NCBI GenBank assembly: GCA_016187745.1 | Contig: JACPJC010000005.1 | Location: 118,659 to 182,658, forward strand | Length of the DNA stretch: 64,000 nt | Direction: 5' to 3' | Source of the DNA: Candidatus Iainarchaeum sp. | Lineage (GTDB): Archaea > Iainarchaeota > Iainarchaeia > Iainarchaeales > JAXPJC01 | In this document: positions 57,760-64,000 of the stretch, piece after piece | Layout of the letters: the number at the start of each line of letters is the position of its first letter | Numbering within the stretch: position 1 is the first letter of the stretch | Notes under the pieces: model-generated | The model's input: only the letters and a program-made list of their open reading frames with translations | Told to the model about the DNA's origin: nothing | The model's database searches: none | Position numbers and translations under genes: made by a program

Positions 57760-58155
57760 ATGCCACATCAACTTACATTAAAGAGGGAAACAAAAAACCA
57801 GTATAAGCTGGCGCGGAAGGCAGGAGTGCCCGCCGCCAATTTAAAGCACACGCTGGGAATAGCAAGGGCAGAAAGCATTGCGCAAATTGATAGTCTCAAT
57901 ACTTTCCTTATGAGAAAGCATCCGACTACAGGCGCAATAACTTCCCTCATTGACTACAATCTAAACCCGCTGCTTAAGGAAAAAGAAAGACTTTTATCAC
58001 CCGAAGGAATAACCGGCCCTTTAGACAAACTCGAACTTGCCAAGATAAATATACATATTAAGGGATGGGAGTGGCTGAAAGCAAAGTGGCTGCCAAGAAA
58101 AAAAAATAAAAAAGATTTCTCTTATTCTGCTATTATGCCCCACCTGAAGAAGTGA
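57760..58155 (+). CDS. Hypothetical basic protein
   Basis: 131-aa ORF with upstream TTTAAATATT. Confidence 0.6.
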   Translation: MPHQLTLKRETKNQYKLARKAGVPAANLKHTLGIARAESIAQIDSLNTFLMRKHPTTGAITSLIDYNLNPLLKEKERLLSPEGITGPLDKLELAKINIHIKGWEWLKAKWLPRKKNKKDFSYSAIMPHLKK

Positions 58156-58173
58156 TTATGGAAAATTATAAAG

Positions 58174-58289
58174 TGGGCCCGGCCGGATTCGAACCGACGA
58201 CCTTCTCCACGTCAAGGAGACGTCATTTGCAGAGAGTCCAGAGCAAACAATTTAACATCTGCAACTCTTAGCCGCTAGACGACGAGCCC
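58174..58289 (-). tRNA. tRNA-Val(GAC) with ~43-nt intron in the D-arm
   Basis: Acceptor GGGCTCG/CGGGCCC, A73; anticodon stem TCTCC/GGAGA with loop TTGACGT; T-arm GTCGG-TTCGAAT-CCGGC; D-stem GTCT..AGAC restored only by removing about 58224-58266. Confidence 0.88.
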
Positions 58290-58343
58290 TTCCAATAAAG
58301 AACTTGTGCGGTTAAATTTTAAAATATGTGTTTGGCTTTCTCA

Positions 58344-59978
58344 TTACACGTTTTCCCCGTAATAGAGCACATTGTAATCCGCAGCAGTTCCATAAGTCCA
58401 GACATATTCAATGCGCGCGCCAGGGGCTGAGGAAACCCGCAGGCTTGGATAGGAATTCCCCAGATTATTTGAGGTTTTGTTCAGGTTGCCGTCCCAAATT
58501 CCCGAACTGTTGCGCTTCCTGTAGAATATGTCATAATTGTTGTTTGCGTTCCTGTCCACCCACACAACATATGCGTTGTTGCCCGAATCTGCCGCAATTG
58601 AGGGATACATGGAATAATTCAGCATGCTGCTCACATTAAAATCCGCGCCCCAGCCGGGAAAACCGCTGCAGTCATTCCCGGAAGGGCAGCTCTTGTATAA
58701 TATTTCAGTATTCCCCGGCTTCGGCTCGTCCTGCCATGCGATATGCACATTATTTCCCGAATCTGCAGCTATGGAAGGATACTGCGAGCCGCTTGAATTA
58801 TTGCTCACATCAACAGCCCCGCTCCACTTGCTTGCATTTGTGCAATCATATTTGCAGGTTTTATACCAAATATCCCATTGCCCATTATTATCGTGCCATG
58901 CAACATGCCTGTTCCCGTCTGCAGAAATTGCAATTGCCGGGTTGTTTGAATATGTGGCATTGTTGCTCAAATTCGCAGCGGCGCCCCAGTTCGCATAATT
59001 GCCGCAATTGCTTGCGCATCTTTTGTAATAAATCTCATTTTGGACGCCTGATTCGTACTCCTGCCAGACAACATTTGCATTGTTGTCAGAGTCCATGGAA
59101 ACAGATGGCAGAATGCTGGAATAATTGCCGGTCCTGCTTATGTTCAGGTCAGCGCTCCAATTGTCAATTGAAGTGCAGCTGCCGCTGCATTGCTTGTAAA
59201 AAATTTCCTGCTTCGGGATTCCAAAGGCAGTGTCATCATCCCACACAACATGTATTGTCCCATCTGAAGCAGCAGCAATTGCCGGAAATCTTGAAGCGCC
59301 TGAATTATCGCTCAGGTTTATTGTGGCGCTCCAGGAGCTTCCGTTATCTGCCGACTGCGTGAAATAAACATCAGGTTTTGTTCCATTCCCATCCTCATAA
59401 ACAAGATAAAGCGTTGCGCCATCCGCGCTTCTTGCGAGCTTGCGCGAATTGTTGTACATTGTCGCATCATAGAATTTTGAATTCAGGTAGAGAGTTCCCT
59501 GCTGCTGCGGCTGTGAAATGCCTATTACTGCAGCCCCGCTTCCTGTGCCGGTGCAGTTTGCTTTTTCACTATGCAGACCAAGCCTTCCCCTCTTGTATGC
59601 GATTGTTATGATGCCGTTATAACTCTGCCCTTCTGAAATGCCGGTATTGCTGCACGCAATATTGAAATCCGCGCCGGAATTTACCGCAGAGGCGCTTGCG
59701 GCGCATATGCTGCCCGCATTGAAATCCCCTGAAGCGCCTGCGCTGATGTCGGTTATTTTATATCCCGTGCCATTGCTGAGATAAAGGGCAAGATTGCCGT
59801 TTGCATCGAGCGCATGGTCCTCATAGGCGAGCTTTTCAAGCCCTGTGCATGTTCCCGCTGTTGGAATTTTTATTATTCCCATAAATATAAGCACGCCAAT
59901 TACCACTGCAATTACAACCAGGGCAAATCCATACGTGGTTAAATATTCAAGCGCAGCCTGCGCTTTTTTATTCAGCAT
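58344..59978 (-). CDS. Class III signal peptide (pilin-like) protein with seven BNR-like beta-propeller repeats
   Basis: N-terminus MLNKKAQAALEYLTTYGFALVVIAVVIGVLIFMGII; seven repeats with V.W.D-type and I.YK.C-type motifs. Confidence 0.82.
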   Translation of the reverse strand: MLNKKAQAALEYLTTYGFALVVIAVVIGVLIFMGIIKIPTAGTCTGLEKLAYEDHALDANGNLALYLSNGTGYKITDISAGASGDFNAGSICAASASAVNSGADFNIACSNTGISEGQSYNGIITIAYKRGRLGLHSEKANCTGTGSGAAVIGISQPQQQGTLYLNSKFYDATMYNNSRKLARSADGATLYLVYEDGNGTKPDVYFTQSADNGSSWSATINLSDNSGASRFPAIAAASDGTIHVVWDDDTAFGIPKQEIFYKQCSGSCTSIDNWSADLNISRTGNYSSILPSVSMDSDNNANVVWQEYESGVQNEIYYKRCASNCGNYANWGAAANLSNNATYSNNPAIAISADGNRHVAWHDNNGQWDIWYKTCKYDCTNASKWSGAVDVSNNSSGSQYPSIAADSGNNVHIAWQDEPKPGNTEILYKSCPSGNDCSGFPGWGADFNVSSMLNYSMYPSIAADSGNNAYVVWVDRNANNNYDIFYRKRNSSGIWDGNLNKTSNNLGNSYPSLRVSSAPGARIEYVWTYGTAADYNVLYYGENV

Positions 59979-60011
59979 AAATCTAAGACAGCATTTGAGT
60001 ATTTATTTGTT

Positions 60012-61904
60012 TCAGCGCCAGTCCAGTTCCTGCCTCTTCTGCCTTATTGCCTGCAGCATTGCGCCCGCGGCCTTTTCAGGAGTTTCTGCGAGCAGAACCC
60101 TTGCCCCGGTAATTTTCTCCAAATCCTGCGTGAGGATTTTTGAAATCAGCTTTGAGCCGGTTACCTCAGGAATCGGATTCACGTGCAGCGTAATTCCCAG
60201 AGCCAAAAAGAAGGTTCCGATTGCAAGCGCCTTCTCGGTTGCATATTCGGGCGCGCTTCCCGCAATTGGCAGCTTATAAATCGGGATTTTTGTTTTTTCG
60301 GAAACCATTTCAAGAAGAGCGGAAATCCTGCTGTTGTCAACACAACTCCCGAAATGCAGGCACGCAGGCAAAGTGCTCAGCCCATTTGAATTTCCAATTG
60401 CTTTCAGCACATTCCTTAGTTTTGCCCCCGCATATTTCACAGAGCCCTCATTCATCAGTCCAGCCTGCGCAGCCGCATGCGCCCAGCACCCTGTGCCAAT
60501 TACAAGCACATTGTTTTTCAGAAGAATTTTTGTTAGTTCCTCGTGAAAATTACCTTTAACCTTCAGGTTCCTGCAGCCTGCAATTGCCGCAATCCCATAG
60601 ATATCCCCTGATTTTAATGCATCAACCAATGGCTTGAGGGGGTTAGCTGCATTTACTTTCGCAAGAGCATTTATTAATGATTCAACCCCGAATCCCGCAT
60701 ATAATTCATTTTTTTCCTTGGGAATGAACACCTTTGCGGGGTCGCGCTTTTTGTATGCCTCAATCGCCTCCATTACAATCTTCTTTGCGCTTTTGTTTGC
60801 AGAATGCACTGTAAAGGGAATGTGCTTTGCCCCCGGAATCTTAACAAAATCCATTGTCGTAATCAGCTTGGTGTGATAGCACTGCGCAACATCCTGAAGC
60901 GCGGGAAAAATGCACTGCATATCAACCGCGATCGCATCCGCGGCGCCCGTAACAATGGCAAGCTCCTGCTGGAGCATATGCCCTGCAACCGGTATCCCCT
61001 GCCTCTCAAGCGCCTCATGGCCAGAGCAGCACATTCCAACGACATTTATGCCCCTTGCCCCTGCCTTTTTTGCCTGCGCCTCCAGCTTCCTTGCGAATTC
61101 CACAACCTTGATGCCCAATAAAGGCACATGCCCATGCACAATTATATTAACCTTGCCTTCATCCAGCACCCCTAAATTGCATGTGCTTTTTGTTATTCTC
61201 GGGGAACCAAAAACAACATCCTGCAAATCAGAAGCCATTGCCAATCCCGAATAACCATCAGCAAGCGCAACCCTCAGCGCATCAATCATAATGTCCGCGG
61301 GATCAGCATCGCAGCCCATTGTTGTCTGGTTGAGCGCATGTGAGGTTTCAGCATCAGCATTCACTGGCAGAATATTGAGTTTTTTCCATTTTTCAATCCT
61401 TTCCTTTGTTGCATGAATGCGCAGCCAATTTAAATATTTCCCCTCGGGCTTCAAAAAAAGCCCCTGCTGCCTTCGGAAATCCCCGAGCGCCTCAAGCGCA
61501 ACCTCTTTTGCAATTTTTTTCGCGGGCTTGCTTGTTTTGATGCCCAATTTTCCCGCAAGATTTTTCAGTTTTGCAGCATCAGCAATTCCATAATCATGCG
61601 TTCTTCCTTCCGCTATTTCAAGCAGCGCAAGCGCAATTTCTTTCGCGTGGTCAGTATGCCCTGTTGTTCCTGCGGCAACGCTTCTCAGGAAATTGCGCGC
61701 AACAATCAAATCAGCGCCCGCACCGCAAATTCCTTTCTCTGCCTTTCCGGGAATAATTCTGCACGGCCCCTGAAAGCAGTTCTTGCAGCATGTTCCATTA
61801 AGCCCCCACAGACACTGGGGCTGCTGCTTCTCATAGCGCGCACTGACAAGCTCAATATTTTCCTTAGAGGCCTTTTCAAGAAGCGCCTTGTTCAGTTCGG
61901 GCAT
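60012..61904 (-). CDS. cooS: Anaerobic carbon-monoxide dehydrogenase catalytic subunit (CooS type)
   Basis: CLWGLNGTCCKNCFQGPCRI...GICGAGAD; cluster-C-type motifs VHGHVPLL, GMCCSGHE, DMQCIFPAL, IAGCRN, GTGCWAHAAAQAGLM and HFGSCVDNSRI. Confidence 0.93.
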   Translation of the reverse strand: MPELNKALLEKASKENIELVSARYEKQQPQCLWGLNGTCCKNCFQGPCRIIPGKAEKGICGAGADLIVARNFLRSVAAGTTGHTDHAKEIALALLEIAEGRTHDYGIADAAKLKNLAGKLGIKTSKPAKKIAKEVALEALGDFRRQQGLFLKPEGKYLNWLRIHATKERIEKWKKLNILPVNADAETSHALNQTTMGCDADPADIMIDALRVALADGYSGLAMASDLQDVVFGSPRITKSTCNLGVLDEGKVNIIVHGHVPLLGIKVVEFARKLEAQAKKAGARGINVVGMCCSGHEALERQGIPVAGHMLQQELAIVTGAADAIAVDMQCIFPALQDVAQCYHTKLITTMDFVKIPGAKHIPFTVHSANKSAKKIVMEAIEAYKKRDPAKVFIPKEKNELYAGFGVESLINALAKVNAANPLKPLVDALKSGDIYGIAAIAGCRNLKVKGNFHEELTKILLKNNVLVIGTGCWAHAAAQAGLMNEGSVKYAGAKLRNVLKAIGNSNGLSTLPACLHFGSCVDNSRISALLEMVSEKTKIPIYKLPIAGSAPEYATEKALAIGTFFLALGITLHVNPIPEVTGSKLISKILTQDLEKITGARVLLAETPEKAAGAMLQAIRQKRQELDWR

Positions 61905-61935
61905 TTTGCTCTATTGTGTATAATGCCCAACTTGT

Positions 61936-62664
61936 TTATAAGAATTGCTGAGCAATTAGCAGCAGGGCAATCAGCACCGGCTGGTGGATGAAGTAAATAA
62001 CCAGTGAATGCCTTCCGAGCCACTCAAATTTATTTGCGAATATTGGCTTTTGCATTTGTTTTATGCTTATTGCGCGCCCTGCGTTTTTGTAAAGCATGTT
62101 TCCCAAAAATATTCCTATCAATATAACCCCGAACCACGGGAGCAGGGGATAGTAATCAAATGTGTAAAATCCCCTGAACAAAAACCCGAGCCACACAAGC
62201 CAGGGGAAATTGAACACAAGCGCCTGCAAGTAAGCGCCGATTGCAATGAATGCAATTCCCAGCAGCGCATTTGCATATTTCAATTTTACAAACAGGATTG
62301 AAAGTATTATTGAAGCCCCAATAAGATGAAGCACGCCGAAAATTATTGTTCCCTGCGGCACAAAAATAAAGGTCATCAGCGTTATGAGCAGCCCCAGCCC
62401 GAAAATCCTCGCCCCGCGCTTCAGGAATTTCATTTTATAGCCAATTTTTTCAGCAACCGCATTATTGTGGCTTATCGTGAGGCATATCCCGACAAGTAGG
62501 AGAAATGAAATTGCGGTTATTTTCTGAAAGAGCCCCCAAAATCCGACGTAGAGCGGCTGCTGAATTATACCGAAATAATTCAAATCCCAGAGGAAATGGA
62601 AAACTATCATCATCACTACTGCAATTCCCCTGAGGAAATCCAATTCCCAGAACCTAATTTCCAT
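61936..62664 (-). CDS. DUF1624 / heparan-alpha-glucosaminide N-acetyltransferase-like membrane protein
   Basis: WELDFLRGIAVVMMIVFHFLWDLNYFGI and LGRHSLVIYFIHQPVLIALLL. Confidence 0.82.
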   Translation of the reverse strand: MEIRFWELDFLRGIAVVMMIVFHFLWDLNYFGIIQQPLYVGFWGLFQKITAISFLLLVGICLTISHNNAVAEKIGYKMKFLKRGARIFGLGLLITLMTFIFVPQGTIIFGVLHLIGASIILSILFVKLKYANALLGIAFIAIGAYLQALVFNFPWLVWLGFLFRGFYTFDYYPLLPWFGVILIGIFLGNMLYKNAGRAISIKQMQKPIFANKFEWLGRHSLVIYFIHQPVLIALLLIAQQFL

Positions 62665-62672
62665 AATTGAAA

Positions 62673-63113
62673 TTAATACTCAAGCCTGTTAACCCAGTTC
62701 GGCACTTTTGGATTTTGCGCAACATCATACTGCGGGGTGAAAGGCTTTATGTCAATTATTGGCGTTCCATCAATAACATCAAGCCCCTTTACCTTCAGCA
62801 CGTTTCCCTTGCGCCCGAGCAGTTTCACTGTGCTTATTCCTATCGGATTTGGCCTTCCCGGGCATCTGCATGCGAGAATTCCAACAAGCGGAACATCCTC
62901 CCTCCCCTGAGGATGATGCTTTATAACTTTGTGCTTTACTTTGTCCATCCAGTATATCACTATTATGTGCGAGTAATCTTCTATGCCGTCAAGCGCTTCA
63001 GTGAATTTTTTATCCATTGCAATTTCAGAAACCACATCGCGCCATCTGCCAAAGTGAGGCTGCTTTTCTGAATTCTTCACAAGTCCGATTGGCTTTATAC
63101 TTATGTTTGCCAT
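62673..63113 (-). CDS. TrmO/TsaA-family tRNA methyltransferase (UPF0066)
   Basis: IKPIGLVKNSEKQPHF, YSHIIVIYWMDKVKHKV and LACRCPGRPNPIGISTVKLL. Confidence 0.9.
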   Translation of the reverse strand: MANISIKPIGLVKNSEKQPHFGRWRDVVSEIAMDKKFTEALDGIEDYSHIIVIYWMDKVKHKVIKHHPQGREDVPLVGILACRCPGRPNPIGISTVKLLGRKGNVLKVKGLDVIDGTPIIDIKPFTPQYDVAQNPKVPNWVNRLEY

Positions 63114-63129
63114 ACAATATCCTCCTTAT

Positions 63130-64000
63130 TTATTTTATTTTTGCCCTGTAAGTGCGCATTAAAAGCGAATTCCCAACAACACTAATGCTGCTGAATGCCA
63201 TTGCAGCAGCGGCAATCACAGGATTCAGCAGAATCCCGAAAGGCGCATAAAGAATTCCTGCAGCAATGGGGATTCCCGCACTATTGTAAATGAATGCCCA
63301 GAACAAATTCTGCTTTATTTTCCTTATGGTGTATGCGCTCAAATCAATTGCTGTTACCACATCCCTCAAATCGTCCTTTATCAGCACAATATTGCCAGTT
63401 TCCATTGCAATGTCAGTCCCCGAGCCGATTGCAATTCCAATATCCGCCTGCGCCAATGCAGGCGCATCATTAATCCCATCGCCCACAAACGCAACAGTTT
63501 TCCCATGCTTCTGCAGTTTCTTCACTTCATCCGCCTTCTGCGCAGGAAGAACATTTGCAAGCACCACATCAATCCCGAGGGATTTTGCAATTGCTTTCCC
63601 CACTCTCTCATTGTCACCGGTTATTATTGCAACCTCCTTCCCCATTTCATGCAGCATCTTCACGGCCTCTTTTGAATATTCCTTGAGGGTGTCGGCAACG
63701 GCAATTATGCCAATCGCCTTCCCCTCATATGAAATGCGCATTGCGGTCTTGCCCTGATTTTCAATCTCGGCAATCTTATTTTCAAGATGCGCAAAGCTGA
63801 TTTTGTTTTTATCCATGAGCAATTTATTTCCCACAAGGATTTTCTGCTTGTATGTTGCCTTAACTCCCATTCCGGGAAGCGCCTCAAATTGCTTAGCCTC
63901 AGAAACGCGCAGTTTTTTCTGCTTCGCCTTTCTTACTATTGCCTCCCCGAGCGGATGCTCCGAGGCATATTCTGCAATGGCTGCAATTCTCAGCAGTTCA
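63130..64000 (-). CDS. Copper/heavy-metal P1B-type ATPase, N-terminal part beyond window
   Basis: EYASEHPLGEAIVRKA, ITGDNERVGKAIAKSLGID, VGDGINDAPALAQADIGIAIGSGTDIAMETG; reading frame stays open to the window end. Confidence 0.92.
   Translation of the reverse strand, partial: ELLRIAAIAEYASEHPLGEAIVRKAKQKKLRVSEAKQFEALPGMGVKATYKQKILVGNKLLMDKNKISFAHLENKIAEIENQGKTAMRISYEGKAIGIIAVADTLKEYSKEAVKMLHEMGKEVAIITGDNERVGKAIAKSLGIDVVLANVLPAQKADEVKKLQKHGKTVAFVGDGINDAPALAQADIGIAIGSGTDIAMETGNIVLIKDDLRDVVTAIDLSAYTIRKIKQNLFWAFIYNSAGIPIAAGILYAPFGILLNPVIAAAAMAFSSISVVGNSLLMRTYRAKIK

Overview
Archaeal chromosome segment, gene-dense and mostly minus strand. The gene set is archaeal: aIF1A, aIF2-beta, aIF5A, aRF1, Topo VI A and B, MCM, Dph2, RIO1, L10e, LSm, S-layer protein, class III signal peptide, BRE/TATA promoters. 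A reduced (possibly DPANN-type) lineage is plausible but is my inference. Most of the window is core information processing plus some fermentation and redox metabolism: an IorA/IorB/acyl-CoA synthetase operon, an isolated CooS-type CO dehydrogenase, PEP synthase and a GOGAT-like protein. I see no CRISPR array, rRNA operon or transposon. Main unusual points: (1) an otherwise canonical aRF1 whose catalytic GGQ reads GGF; (2) a 491-aa intein in the TOPRIM catalytic motif of Topo VI-A; (3) tRNA-Val(GAC) with a ~43-nt intron in the D-arm, tRNA-Cys with an anticodon-loop intron, and a tRNA with an aberrant anticodon loop; (4) two paralogous acylphosphatase/hendecad coiled-coil fusions; (5) a pilin-type N-terminus fused to a predicted seven-repeat beta-propeller; (6) a NYN / DUF2226-like / roadblock-like / MinD / LSm gene run just upstream of ftsZ; (7) a ThiI-like protein with a destroyed PP-loop; (8) palindromic operators at an RHH gene, at an acylphosphatase-fusion gene and between two divergent small genes. 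All calls come from reading the sequence; no searches were run.
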